A stretch of 41,280 nt of DNA from Pseudomonadales bacterium (GCA_028283025.1 JAPYNO010000034.1:1-41280); one strand, 5' to 3'; positions 16,423-27,883 are shown, counted from the first letter of the stretch. The notes: generated from the sequence alone by a model not told the origin. Program-made: numbers and translations.

Positions 16423-18218
16423 GGCCCATTCAACGGCTCGACCCCTTAGTCGCCGATCAGATTGCGGCTGGCGAGGTGGTCGAGCGTCCGGCTTCAATCA
16501 TCAAGGAGCTGATTGAGAATTCGCTCGATGCCGATGCCCGGCGCATTGACATCGCGGTTGAGCAAGCTGGAATTCAAAGGATTGAAGTTGTTGACGATGG
16601 CTTCGGCATCGCACGCGATGACCTGCCGCTCGCCACTGAGCGCCATGCCACGAGCAAGATCAGCAGCAGCGAAGATCTTGCCTGCATCGGCACGCTCGGC
16701 TTTCGCGGCGAAGCGCTCGCGAGCATCGCATCGGTCGCGCACTTGACAATCATCTCGCAAGTGCGGGATGCCGAAACCGCTTGGTGCTTGAGTGCTGAAG
16801 ATCGCTCGTCAGCGCGGATCAAACCTGCTGCGGGCGAGGCTGGCAGCCGTGTAATCGTTGAAGATCTTTTCCATAGCGTGCCGGCGAGACGCCGCTTTCT
16901 GAAATCTTTGAACGCCGAATTCAGCGCGCTCGAGCGGACTTTTGTGCGCGCCGCGCTCGCATCGCCGCAAGTCGCGTTCACTTTGGCTCGCGATGGCAGG
17001 GAACTCTTGAATTTGCCTTTGACAGACTCCGCCGAGGCATTTGATGTGCGCCTAGATCGACTCGTCGGCAAAGGCTTTGTCGAGAAATCTGTGGCTATCG
17101 ACGAATCACGGGGCAGCCTGCGCCTACACGGGCGCGTCGGACTGCCGACCAATTCGCGCGCGCGCCCGGACCGACAGACCTGCATCATCAACGGGCGGCC
17201 GGTGACGGACCGCCTGTTCGCGATCGCAGTGCGGCAAGCCTTCAGCGATGTGCTTTTTCATGGTCGCCATCCGATGTTCGTGCTCAATCTCGAACTCGAT
17301 CCTGCCGACCTTGATGTCAATGTGCATCCAACGAAGAACGAAGTGCGGTTCTCCGACGCCAAGCTCGTGCGCGACTTCGTGTTTGGCAGCCTGCATCGGA
17401 CGCTTCGCGATTTGCGGCCGAGCTCCATGCCAGGCTCGCACAGCGCACTGCCATCTCCAGGCGTGCCGTTATTGATCTCTGCGCAGGAGCGTCGTCGAGT
17501 GTCTTCATCGTCGCCGGGCGCACCTGCCTCACTGTTCGAGTACGAATATCAGCATGGAGACCTGCAAAGAGAGGGCGCTCCTGAACCACAGGTCATTGGC
17601 GATGAGGCGCCCACCAGTCCCACTAGCAAGGATGTGCCCCCTCTCGGCTTTGCAATCGGACAGCTCCATCACATCTATGTGCTGTCTGCGAACAGGGAAG
17701 GACTTGTGCTGACCGACATGCACGCTGCGCACGAGCGCATCCTCTATGAGCGCCTCAAGCGCGAGTTTCGCGACGGGAAAGTCAGTGCGCAGCTTCTGTT
17801 GATTCCGATTTCGGTCGAGGTCACACACGCCGAGGCTGAACTCGTGGAAGAGTCAGCGAGCAAGCTTGCCGCGCTCGGCTTCGAGATCGACCGGCGCGGC
17901 CCCACGCAGCTACTCGTCCGCAGCGTGCCGAGTTTGCTTGGCAATGCAGATGTCGAGCGGCTCGTCCGTGATCTCTTGCCCGACCTTGAGGAATTTGGCA
18001 GCTCGCAAGCGGTTGCCGAGACCCAAGACCGGGTGTTATCGAGCATGGCGTGCCACTCGGCTTGGCGAGCCGGCGACAACATGCCACTTGGCGAGATGAA
18101 CCATTTGCTGAGGCGCATGGAACTCACCGAGAACTTTGCGCAATGCAACCACGGACGCCCAACCTACGTCGTATGGTCGATCAATGAACTCGACCGGCTG
18201 TTCATGCGTGGTCAATGA
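16419..18218 (+). CDS. mutL: DNA mismatch repair protein MutL
   Basis: MutL couples mismatch recognition by MutS to downstream nicking and excision. The N-terminal GHKL ATPase has motifs KELIENSLDA, DDGFGI and GFRGEALASI. A variable linker (about residues 335-410) precedes the C-terminal dimerisation domain. That domain carries DMHAAHERILYE (from residue 433), which closely matches the endonuclease motif D-Q-H-A-x2-E-x4-E of MutL proteins that nick DNA themselves, missing in E. coli MutL. The protein is therefore probably the nicking type, as in Pseudomonas. ATGA overlaps link it to amiB and miaA. Confidence 0.97.
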   Translation: MRPIQRLDPLVADQIAAGEVVERPASIIKELIENSLDADARRIDIAVEQAGIQRIEVVDDGFGIARDDLPLATERHATSKISSSEDLACIGTLGFRGEALASIASVAHLTIISQVRDAETAWCLSAEDRSSARIKPAAGEAGSRVIVEDLFHSVPARRRFLKSLNAEFSALERTFVRAALASPQVAFTLARDGRELLNLPLTDSAEAFDVRLDRLVGKGFVEKSVAIDESRGSLRLHGRVGLPTNSRARPDRQTCIINGRPVTDRLFAIAVRQAFSDVLFHGRHPMFVLNLELDPADLDVNVHPTKNEVRFSDAKLVRDFVFGSLHRTLRDLRPSSMPGSHSALPSPGVPLLISAQERRRVSSSSPGAPASLFEYEYQHGDLQREGAPEPQVIGDEAPTSPTSKDVPPLGFAIGQLHHIYVLSANREGLVLTDMHAAHERILYERLKREFRDGKVSAQLLLIPISVEVTHAEAELVEESASKLAALGFEIDRRGPTQLLVRSVPSLLGNADVERLVRDLLPDLEEFGSSQAVAETQDRVLSSMACHSAWRAGDNMPLGEMNHLLRRMELTENFAQCNHGRPTYVVWSINELDRLFMRGQ

Positions 18219-19168
18219 TCGTCGTCTGCCTCATGGGCGCCACTGCCACGGGCAAGACCGACCTTGCCATGCGCCTGAGTCAGCGCTTCGAGATTGACCT
18301 TATCAGCGTCGATTCGGCCATGGTGTACCGTGGCCTTGACATTGGCACGGGCAAGCCAGACAAAGCGGCGCTCGCGAAAGCGCCTCATGCGCTCGTTGAC
18401 ATTCGAGATGCCAATGAACGCTACTCGGTGTATGAGTTTTTGCGCGATGCGTGGCGACTCGTCAGGGAAAGCCACGCACGGCGGCGGGTGCCAATGCTCG
18501 TCGGTGGCACTCTGCTGTATTTTCGCGCCTTTGCCGAAGGCTTGGCACAGCTACCTGAAGGCGATGCAGAGATTCGCGCATGGATCGAAGCGCGCGGTCG
18601 TAAGGAAGGCTGGGCGGTGCTCCATGACGAACTCAAGATGCGCGATGCGCAAGCCGCCGCGAGCATCGCCCCGGAGAATGCCGCGCGCATCACACGAGCT
18701 TTGGAAGTGGCTGCGATCACTGGCAAGCCAATCTCATGGTGGTGGCAGGCGGGCAATCAAGGAGGCTGGCTTGAAGACGCCGATGTGTCCGTCCTCGAAA
18801 TTGACTTGCAGCACGGGGACAGGCAACGACATTGGCAACGCATGTCCGATCGACTGCGCGACATGTTTCACACAGGCTTTGTTGAGGAGGTGGAAGGGCT
18901 GCGCGCATCAGGCATCGGCTTGACAGCGAAAAGCCTCTCCATGCGAGCCGTCGGCTATCGGCAGATATGGCATGGCCTAGAGTCGGGGGCAAGTGAGGCT
19001 CGCATGTTCGATGCTGCGTTCACGGCAACGAGGCGACTCGCCAAACGCCAACGCACTTGGCTGAAACGCTTTTCGAGCGCGGTGCCCTTCGATTGCACCG
19101 ACCGCGATCTAGATGGGCACCTGTCCACACTGCTCGAACGGCAGCTTTTGGGACACACAACGACGTGA
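18215..19168 (+). CDS. miaA: tRNA dimethylallyltransferase
   Basis: MiaA adds a dimethylallyl group to A37 of tRNAs reading UNN codons. The P-loop is GATATGKTDLA (residues 8-18), followed by the family segments SVDSAMVYRGLDIGTGKP and MLVGGTLLYFRA; the usual PTASGKT/QVYRGL residues are slightly altered (ATATGKT, MVYRGL). Length (317) is normal. It overlaps mutL by four bases (ATGA) and hflX by four (GTGA). In most gammaproteobacteria hfq follows directly; here hflX follows instead. Confidence 0.96.
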   Translation: MIVVCLMGATATGKTDLAMRLSQRFEIDLISVDSAMVYRGLDIGTGKPDKAALAKAPHALVDIRDANERYSVYEFLRDAWRLVRESHARRRVPMLVGGTLLYFRAFAEGLAQLPEGDAEIRAWIEARGRKEGWAVLHDELKMRDAQAAASIAPENAARITRALEVAAITGKPISWWWQAGNQGGWLEDADVSVLEIDLQHGDRQRHWQRMSDRLRDMFHTGFVEEVEGLRASGIGLTAKSLSMRAVGYRQIWHGLESGASEARMFDAAFTATRRLAKRQRTWLKRFSSAVPFDCTDRDLDGHLSTLLERQLLGHTTT

Positions 19169-20442
19169 TTTTTGAGCGCCCGCCAGTCGGAAAGCGTGTG
19201 CTCTGCGTCATGCCGGAGGACATGAAGTGTCCTTTTGATGCGTTCGAGATTGAGGAGCAAGGTCGTGAACTTGGCGAACTTGTCGATTCGCTTGATCTCG
19301 TGACGCTCGAAGTGATGCACATCAAAGTACGGGCGATTCGTCGCAGCACCTATCTTGGGCCTGGCCAACTTGAAAGGATAGCGGCGCGCCGCAGCACGCT
19401 TGCGGCAGATCTCGTCGCCATCGGCATCGAACTTTCCGCAGCCCAGCAGCGCAATCTCGAAAAAGCGCTCGACTGCAAGGTGCTGACGCGCACCGAAGTG
19501 ATTCTCATGGTGTTCTCAGAACGTGCCCGCAGCTTTGAAGGCAAGCTACAGGTCGAGCTCGCCGAGCTGCAGCATTCCGCCACCCGCGTGGTCAGCGGCT
19601 GGACGCACCTTGATCGGCAAAAGGGCGGCATCGGCCTGCGCGGCGCTGGCGAAACACAAGCCGAGGCGGACAGGCGCCAGATCGCCGCTCGCATCCGAAA
19701 AGTGCAAGCAGCCATTGTAGGTGTCGCTCGGCGGCGCGCATCAGGACGGCGCAAGCGCGTGCGGGCGGGCGTCGCCACAGTCGCCTTGGTGGGCTACACC
19801 AATAGCGGCAAGTCAACGCTGTTCAACAGGCTGACAGGCGCCGATGTCGCCACCCGCGACCGCGCCTTCGAAACGCTCGATCCGACCTTGCGACGTATTG
19901 AATTGCCGGAACGGGAAGACGCCGTGCTCATCGATACAGTCGGTTTCGTCCGCGAACTACCGCAAAGCCTGGTCGCGGCCTTCCGCGCGACGCTTGAGGA
20001 AGCCACCCAAGCAGACCTCCTGCTGTTGGTGACAGATGCGAGCGCCGCAGATCGAATGCAACGCCGTGAGTCCGTTCTGAAAGTGCTGACGAGCATCGGC
20101 GCAGCGCATCTGCCACGCCTTGAAGTGATCAACAAGATCGACCTCGTCGCCGGGCAGCGCACATGGCCGAATGTCGTTGAGTGTCCCGTCAGCGCACTGC
20201 GAGGGACAGGCATCGAAACGCTCAAACAGCGCATTGCAAAAGCACTTGGCACGGGCGGGGTGCATGAGCTCGCCATCGCGCCGAATGCGGCTGGCGTTCG
20301 TTCGCGGCTCTACGGTCTCGGCGTGGTGCTCGCCGATGTGAGCGATGCCGACGGCACGATGCGACTCACTGTCAGGCTCTCATCCGAGCGCCTCCGCGCT
20401 CTGCTCAAAGAACAGGGTGTGGCGCTCGCAAGCAAGGGCTAA
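19165..20442 (+). CDS. hflX: GTPase HflX
   Basis: HflX is a ribosome-binding GTPase that splits stalled or hibernating ribosomes after stress. The N-terminal domain includes TYLGPGQLERIAA and ARSFEGKLQVELAEL, then GWTHLDRQKGGIGLRG and the GTPase motifs G1 GYTNSGKST (near residue 210), G3 DTVGF and G4 NKID. The GTG at 19165 overlaps the miaA stop (GTGA) and yields 425 residues, a normal length; the upstream in-frame extension lies wholly inside miaA. A 27-base gap separates it from the NTF2-like gene. Confidence 0.94.
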   Translation: MIFERPPVGKRVLCVMPEDMKCPFDAFEIEEQGRELGELVDSLDLVTLEVMHIKVRAIRRSTYLGPGQLERIAARRSTLAADLVAIGIELSAAQQRNLEKALDCKVLTRTEVILMVFSERARSFEGKLQVELAELQHSATRVVSGWTHLDRQKGGIGLRGAGETQAEADRRQIAARIRKVQAAIVGVARRRASGRRKRVRAGVATVALVGYTNSGKSTLFNRLTGADVATRDRAFETLDPTLRRIELPEREDAVLIDTVGFVRELPQSLVAAFRATLEEATQADLLLLVTDASAADRMQRRESVLKVLTSIGAAHLPRLEVINKIDLVAGQRTWPNVVECPVSALRGTGIETLKQRIAKALGTGGVHELAIAPNAAGVRSRLYGLGVVLADVSDADGTMRLTVRLSSERLRALLKEQGVALASKG

Positions 20443-20469
20443 TATACGAAGTTTTCGGGGACACACACC

Positions 20470-20955
20470 ATGCAGGCCGCCAACATCAATCTCATGCTCG
20501 CCAAGCAGTCGATCAGCGAACTCAAGCATCTCTATGCGCACGCAACCGACCTCATCGGCCGAGCGGACGATACGTCGGTTACCGAAGGCCGCGCCATCTA
20601 TCACAGGGTTTTCACGAGAGGAGCGCGCATTGGCGCCGCTGGCATTGACCCGGTTATCGGCCCTGACGCTTGGGTCGATGTCGTGCTCGGCGCCCTCAAG
20701 AACTATGCGTCAACGCAGCACCTTATTGGGACGCAGATCATTGAGGTGGCATCGCTTCCGGGCGCCAATGACATCGGCGGCGAAGCGACCATGCTCAGCT
20801 ATATACAGGCGTGGCATTCGACGGATGACGAGGTGTGGCTGTTCATGGGCGCCTACCACGACAAGCTCACGCATAGCCCGAGCCTCGGCTGGCAGATCAG
20901 CGACATGATGCTCGAACAGATGGACACCGACCGCCGAGCGCGCACCGGCACTTAG
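20470..20955 (+). CDS. SnoaL/NTF2-like protein of unknown function
   Basis: A 161-residue protein whose pattern fits the NTF2/SnoaL-like cone fold: an N-terminal helix (LAKQSISELKHLYAHATDLIGR), a second helix pair with DAWVDVVLGAL, and later strands (HLIGTQIIEVASL, ATMLSYIQAWHS, VWLFMGAYHDKLTHS). Members include isomerases, hydratases and non-enzymatic binding proteins; no catalytic set can be claimed. It sits between hflX and hflK, which are normally adjacent, in the same direction and with short gaps (27 and 42 bases), so it is likely co-transcribed. The fold call is tentative. Confidence 0.7.
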   Translation: MQAANINLMLAKQSISELKHLYAHATDLIGRADDTSVTEGRAIYHRVFTRGARIGAAGIDPVIGPDAWVDVVLGALKNYASTQHLIGTQIIEVASLPGANDIGGEATMLSYIQAWHSTDDEVWLFMGAYHDKLTHSPSLGWQISDMMLEQMDTDRRARTGT

Positions 20956-20997
20956 TAGCCTGTTAAAATCCCCTCCGATTTTTCGGATGCACAGCGT

Positions 20998-22128
20998 ATG
21001 GACTGGAATGATTCCGGAGGCGATCAAGATCCTTGGGGTCGCCGCAACCGCCAAACGGCTTCGAGCGGCCAAGGCGGACAGGGAGGACAGAACCGCCAAG
21101 TCGGCTCGTTCTTTTCGCGCTTTTTTGGCGGCGGCTCTTCAATCAACCTGACATCAGGGCCGCTCATCGTCCTCATTGCCATTATTGTCATCGCCTATGG
21201 GTATCTCGGGCTCTATCAGCTCGACCAGTCCGAGCGCGGTGTCGTATTGCGCTTCGGCAAGCTGCAGGAGCAGGTGCTGCTGCCGGGCCTCAATTGGCGC
21301 CCGCCGCTCATCGACTCGGTGACGGTGGTCAACACCACGCGTGTCAACTCGTATGACCACGACAGCCTGATGCTGACCGAAGACGAGAACATCGTCGATG
21401 TCGCGTTGACCGTGCAATACCAAATCGGCGACCCGAAGTCCTACACCACCGAAATCAGAGAACCGGAGGCCGCGCTCGCCCACGCCACCGAGAGCGCCTT
21501 GCGGCACGTGGTTGGCTCGTCGCTGATGAATCAGGTGATCACGGAAGGCCGCGCCGAAATCGCAGCGGAAGTGCAATCGCGCCTGCAATCCTATCTTGAC
21601 CGCTATCGGTCAGGCTTAAGCGTTGTCAAGGTCAACATTGATCGCAGCGGCCCGCCAGCGCAAGTCCAGGATGCGTTCGACGATGTGCAAAAGGCCAAGG
21701 AGGACGAGGTTCGATTGCGAAACGAAGCCAATCGCTATGCCGAAAAAGTTGTCCCGGAAGCACGCGGCGATGCGCAAAAGCAAATCGAAGGCGCCAACGC
21801 CTACCGGGATCAGGTGATCGCGCAGGCGCAAGGCGAGGCCGAGCGCTTCCGCAAGCTGCTTGCTGAGTACCAGCTCGCAGAAAGCGTCACGCGCAACCGG
21901 CTGTACATTGATGCCATGGAATCTGTGCTCTCGAACTCAACCAAGGTCATGGTGGATGTGGAGCAAAGCAACAACGTGCTGTTCCTGCCTCTCGACCAGT
22001 TGACCGCAGCGGCTTTGGCGAGCGAGCGCAGGTCTGCGAGCAATGACGATGCCAACGACAGCCTTGCCAGCAACCTTTCGCGCGCTTCGGAATCAAGTTC
22101 GAGCGGCTTTGACCGCGCAAGGAGATAG
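20998..22128 (+). CDS. hflK: FtsH-protease regulator HflK
   Basis: HflK and HflC form a large cage around the membrane protease FtsH and modulate its action. The 376-residue protein has the glycine-rich N-terminus of the family (WNDSGGDQDPWG), one transmembrane helix (LIVLIAIIVIAYGYLGLY, about residues 56-73), an SPFH/Band 7 domain starting at QSERGVVLRFGKL, and a long coiled-coil (KAKEDEVRLRNEANRYAEK). The serine-rich C-terminus is low complexity. The next gene starts two bases after the stop. Confidence 0.96.
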   Translation: MDWNDSGGDQDPWGRRNRQTASSGQGGQGGQNRQVGSFFSRFFGGGSSINLTSGPLIVLIAIIVIAYGYLGLYQLDQSERGVVLRFGKLQEQVLLPGLNWRPPLIDSVTVVNTTRVNSYDHDSLMLTEDENIVDVALTVQYQIGDPKSYTTEIREPEAALAHATESALRHVVGSSLMNQVITEGRAEIAAEVQSRLQSYLDRYRSGLSVVKVNIDRSGPPAQVQDAFDDVQKAKEDEVRLRNEANRYAEKVVPEARGDAQKQIEGANAYRDQVIAQAQGEAERFRKLLAEYQLAESVTRNRLYIDAMESVLSNSTKVMVDVEQSNNVLFLPLDQLTAAALASERRSASNDDANDSLASNLSRASESSSSGFDRARR

Positions 22129-22130
22129 CC

Positions 22131-23000
22131 ATGTCGCTCAAGAATATTCTCGCCATTGTGCTCGGCCTGATCGTCATCCTGCTGCTGTGGACGAGCATCT
22201 ACACTGTCAAGCAGACTGAGCGCGCCGTGCTGCTCAGATTCGGGGCTGTTCGCGTTGCCGATGTCACGCCTGGCCTGCACTTCAAGCTGCCGATCGCCGA
22301 GGATGTGCGCAAGACTGAAGCGCGCGTGCTGACGGTTGACTCGCCGGCCGAGCGCTACTTCACGCTTGAGCAGAAGCCGCTGATCGTCGATTCATTCGTC
22401 AAGTGGCGGGTGGACGACGTGTCCACCTACTACACTGCGACTGGCTTCGATGAGGCGGTGGCGATCCAGCGCATCGCGCAGCGCGTCAACGAGGGGCTTC
22501 GCAACCAGATCAGCCGCCGCGACATGCACGAAGTGGTCTCGGGCGAGCGTGATCAACTGATGACCGAGCTCACTGAGGAGCTTGATGGGGCGATGCGCAA
22601 GGAGTTCGGCATTAGCGTGCTCGATGTGCGCGTCAAGAAGATCGACTTGCCTGAAGAAGTCAGTAATTCCGTGTATCAGCGCATGAACTCGGAACGGCAG
22701 ATCGAAGCGCAGCAGTATCGCGCCACTGGCCGTGAGCTCGCGCTTGGCATCAATGCTGACGCCGACCGGCAAGTGGTTGTGATTGGCGCCGAAGCCTATC
22801 GCCAAGCCGAGGAGATCCGCGGCGATGGCGACGCTGAGGCTGCGCGCATCTACGCCGAAGCCTTCAGTCAAGACCCCGAGTTCTACGAGTTCTACCGCAG
22901 CATCAACGCCTATACGAATGTCTTTGCCGACAAGGGTGATGTGCTCGTGCTCGATCCGAAGAGCGATTTCTTCAAGTATCTTGAGGACGCTGGGCAATAG
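22131..23000 (+). CDS. hflC: FtsH-protease regulator HflC
   Basis: The partner of HflK. The 289-residue protein has an N-terminal membrane helix (ILAIVLGLIVILLLWTSIY), the SPFH start QTERAVLLRFGAV, and the family segments VDSFVKWRVDDVSTYY and GISVLDVRVKKIDLPEEVS. The C-terminal segment FYRSINAYTNVF is the conserved HflC end. It lies two bases after hflK and 21 bases before hisZ, so all are likely on one transcript. Confidence 0.96.
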   Translation: MSLKNILAIVLGLIVILLLWTSIYTVKQTERAVLLRFGAVRVADVTPGLHFKLPIAEDVRKTEARVLTVDSPAERYFTLEQKPLIVDSFVKWRVDDVSTYYTATGFDEAVAIQRIAQRVNEGLRNQISRRDMHEVVSGERDQLMTELTEELDGAMRKEFGISVLDVRVKKIDLPEEVSNSVYQRMNSERQIEAQQYRATGRELALGINADADRQVVVIGAEAYRQAEEIRGDGDAEAARIYAEAFSQDPEFYEFYRSINAYTNVFADKGDVLVLDPKSDFFKYLEDAGQ

Positions 23001-23021
23001 CGCCCCTTCCTCCGTGCCATC

Positions 23022-25465
<2,444 letters not shown>

Positions 25466-25468
25466 GCG

Positions 25469-25663
25469 ATGCTCGATTCACGATTGCTCGAAATCCTCGT
25501 CTGCCCGGTGTCGGGCGGTGGACTTGTTCATAATCGGCGGACAAGTGAGCTTTGGTGCAAGGAAAGCGACCTCGCCTATCCGATTCGCGACGATGTACCG
25601 ATCATGCTTGAGTCGGAAGCACGCAGACTCGACCCAAGTGAATGGGACGAGCACAACGAGTAA
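25469..25663 (+). CDS. Trm112/YcaR-family small protein with incomplete zinc site
   Basis: A 64-residue protein matching the Trm112 (UPF0434/YcaR) family: LLEILVCPVSGGGL at the N-terminus and YPIRDDVPIMLESEAR at the C-terminus. Family members with a zinc ribbon usually have CPxC; here the motif is CPVS, and only one further cysteine (ELWCKES) remains, so a four-ligand zinc site cannot form. In bacteria these small proteins can serve as partners of methyltransferases; a partner is not evident here. It lies between purA and folE2. Confidence 0.85.
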   Translation: MLDSRLLEILVCPVSGGGLVHNRRTSELWCKESDLAYPIRDDVPIMLESEARRLDPSEWDEHNE

Positions 25664-25691
25664 ACTAGTCGCATCTAATGGAATACACTCT

Positions 25692-26633
25692 ATGAAAACA
25701 CAACGACAACAGTCCATGCCAGACATCGCCGTGGCCGCACGACCAGCGACAGAAGGCGCACTCGACTGGGTCGGCATGTCCGAAATTCGCCAGCCGCTGA
25801 CCGTGCAGGACGGCGGGCAGGTGCGAGAAGTGAGCGCGCGCATCCAAGTGTTCGTCGATCTCGACGATCCGAGTGCGCAAGGCATTCACATGTCGCGCCT
25901 GTATCTCTTGCTTGATCAACACGCGCAAACTCGACCGCTGACACCGGCGGGGCTCAAGCTTTTGCTTTCATCGCTCTTGGAGACGCACCGGGACTTGAGC
26001 ACGCGCGCCTTCATCCAGTTTGATTTTGATTATTTCCTGCGCCGGCCTGCGCTCGTATCCGAGCACTCGGGCTGGAATTCCTATCCCGTGACGATCAAGG
26101 GTGCGCTCTCCGAAGGCCAGATGCATATCGAACTCGGCCTCGGCGTGCTCTACTCTTCCACTTGCCCATGCAGCGCTGCGCTCGCGCGCCAGCTTATTCA
26201 AGACCAGTTTCAAAAGGATTTTGGTGGACAGGCGCGGCCCTGCTTCAGCGAAGTGCGTGCCTGGCTTGGACGTCAAGAGAGCATCAACGCCACGCCGCAC
26301 AGTCAGCGCAGTTTTGCGCGCCTGCTCATGCGGCTTGAAGGCCACAATGAGGAATTCGGCATCGTTGACTTCATTGACTTGACCGAAAACGCGCTTGAAA
26401 CGCCGGTGCAAACGGCGGTCAAGCGCGAGGACGAGCAAGCTTTCGCGCTCAGGAACGGCATGAATCCGATGTTCTGCGAAGATGCCGCGCGCAAACTGAA
26501 AAGAGCTTTGGGTTTGCGCCCGGATATCCTCGACTTCTGGCTGCGCGTCGAACACTATGAGAGCCTGCATGCGCATGACGCCGTGTCGATCGTCACCAAA
26601 GGCATCCACGGCGGCTATCTACCGATTCCGTGA
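25692..26633 (+). CDS. folE2: GTP cyclohydrolase FolE2 (type IB)
   Basis: FolE2 converts GTP to dihydroneopterin triphosphate, the first step of folate and also of queuosine synthesis, without a strict need for zinc, unlike FolE. The ATG at 25692 gives 313 residues. The catalytic cysteine is in YSSTCPCSAAL (C158 or C160 in this numbering, C158 by alignment with the first Cys), and PVTIKG, the SQRSFARL segment and the NPMFCEDAARKL motif near the C-terminus are typical. FolE2 genes are often controlled by Zur when a zinc-dependent FolE also exists; no Zur box is recognised here. Confidence 0.92.
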   Translation: MKTQRQQSMPDIAVAARPATEGALDWVGMSEIRQPLTVQDGGQVREVSARIQVFVDLDDPSAQGIHMSRLYLLLDQHAQTRPLTPAGLKLLLSSLLETHRDLSTRAFIQFDFDYFLRRPALVSEHSGWNSYPVTIKGALSEGQMHIELGLGVLYSSTCPCSAALARQLIQDQFQKDFGGQARPCFSEVRAWLGRQESINATPHSQRSFARLLMRLEGHNEEFGIVDFIDLTENALETPVQTAVKREDEQAFALRNGMNPMFCEDAARKLKRALGLRPDILDFWLRVEHYESLHAHDAVSIVTKGIHGGYLPIP

Positions 26634-26661
26634 TAGCGAGCGGGCACACGAGGCCAAGGTG

Positions 26662-26739
26662 ATGCAGCTTGACTTGATAGCCTTCATCAGTGCCGCGATG
26701 GACATGGCGTGCATGGGCGCACTCGGAGTCATGTCGTGA
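26662..26739 (+). CDS. Possible 25-residue hydrophobic peptide coupled to the next gene
   Basis: A short frame begins at an ATG after an AAGG sequence and ends with TGA overlapping the GTG start of the next gene (GTGA). It encodes a Met- and Ala-rich hydrophobic peptide (LIAFISAAMDMACMGALG). It could be a leader peptide or small membrane protein, or a chance frame. The ribosome binding site is too close to be convincing. Confidence 0.2.
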   Translation: MQLDLIAFISAAMDMACMGALGVMS

Positions 26740-27341
26740 GATTCACGGGTATCAGCCTGATCATCGGGCTGATCGCCTGCTCATTGACTCATGCGCAAAG
26801 CGCTTGGGACCTGGTCTTCCGCGAGCAACTCGACTGGACAAGCCGAGCGCATCGATTGACTCTATCGCGCGATCTTCTGGACAGAATCACACTGCTCGAA
26901 TCCAACCTGCCGACGCTGAGCGAGCGTGATGTGCAGTGGGTGACGCAGCTTGAAGCGCGCATTGAACGGCTCGGCGACGATGCCACGTCGAGTCAACGTG
27001 GACGGCTCTATCTCTCGCGTCAGTATCAGCACCGCACGCTGCTCGAACACACGCAGCGCATGAGAGACGAGCTTGGCTGCGTGCAATCCGCGACCACCAC
27101 GCATGACGAGATGCTCTGCTGGGGGCGCGTGGCCGTCGAGCTCCTTGATGGTGAGCGCATTGACGTCGCCATCGAAACACTGCGTGATCACAGAATGATC
27201 CCGCGTCCGCGCGAAATGCCACTGAAAACCCTCAACCCGTCCATCTGGTACGGCGAGTTTGGGCGCGGCATTGTCGAGTATCTGTTGCTGCCATATCTCG
27301 AATCGCAACAGTCACAATCATCGCAACTATCGCAACCATGA
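26736..27341 (+). CDS. Exported protein of unknown function
   Basis: A 201-residue protein starting at GTG (26736). The N-terminus is a signal peptide (RFTGISLIIGLIACSLTHAQS) that could end at Ala-Gln (signal peptidase I) or at LIAC (lipoprotein). The mature part is helical and rich in Arg, Glu and Leu, with two cysteines (ELGCVQ and MLCWGR) that may pair. I do not recognise the family. An earlier in-frame GTG at 26709 would place nine residues before the signal. It overlaps the TPR gene by four bases (ATGA), so the pair is translated together. Confidence 0.75.
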   Translation: MRFTGISLIIGLIACSLTHAQSAWDLVFREQLDWTSRAHRLTLSRDLLDRITLLESNLPTLSERDVQWVTQLEARIERLGDDATSSQRGRLYLSRQYQHRTLLEHTQRMRDELGCVQSATTTHDEMLCWGRVAVELLDGERIDVAIETLRDHRMIPRPREMPLKTLNPSIWYGEFGRGIVEYLLLPYLESQQSQSSQLSQP

Positions 27342-27883
27342 AGAGGTCAGCCATCATCAGTCTCGGACTGCTGCTCGCCTGCAACGCTGCCGAGGCTGCC
27401 AACACCTATCTTTTTAACGATTCTCCGGCGCGCCGGTGCTATGTGGAAGCCGACAAGCGTGCTCCGCCGTATCGTCTTGATAGCTGCGACCTCGCACTCG
27501 AACACGAAGGTCTGACACGTGAAGACCGTGCGGCGACCTATTCCAACCGCGGCGTGATTCACCGCAAGATGCGCAACTTCGAGGCGGCGCTCAGTGATCA
27601 GGACTCGGCCATTGACCTCGCGCCGGAGCTTTCTGGCGCACATATCAATCGCGGCAACGTACTGATGACCATGAAGCGCTACGCAGATGCCATGCAAGCA
27701 CTCACCCGCAGCATTGAAATCGCCGACCAGAACCTGCCGCTCGCCTACTACAATCGCGCCATGCTGTTTCGAATGCTCGGAGACCAGCGCTCCGCCCGCG
27801 CCGATGCTGCCCGCGCCGCCGAACTCGATCCCTTGCAAAAACAATACGAGACGCTGCTCGTTGAATTGGGCGGCCGTGAGTAA
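27338..27883 (+). CDS. TPR-repeat exported protein (possible lipoprotein)
   Basis: A 181-residue protein with an N-terminal signal (MKRSAIISLGLLLACNAAEA) followed by about three tetratricopeptide repeats, for example ATYSNRGVIHRKMRNFEAAL and LAYYNRAMLFRMLGDQRSAR. TPR units bind partner proteins. LLAC could be a lipobox although Leu at -2 is unusual. It is coupled upstream (ATGA) and overlaps the FGE-like gene by eight bases downstream, suggesting that the three exported proteins act in the same compartment. Confidence 0.85.
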   Translation: MKRSAIISLGLLLACNAAEAANTYLFNDSPARRCYVEADKRAPPYRLDSCDLALEHEGLTREDRAATYSNRGVIHRKMRNFEAALSDQDSAIDLAPELSGAHINRGNVLMTMKRYADAMQALTRSIEIADQNLPLAYYNRAMLFRMLGDQRSARADAARAAELDPLQKQYETLLVELGGRE

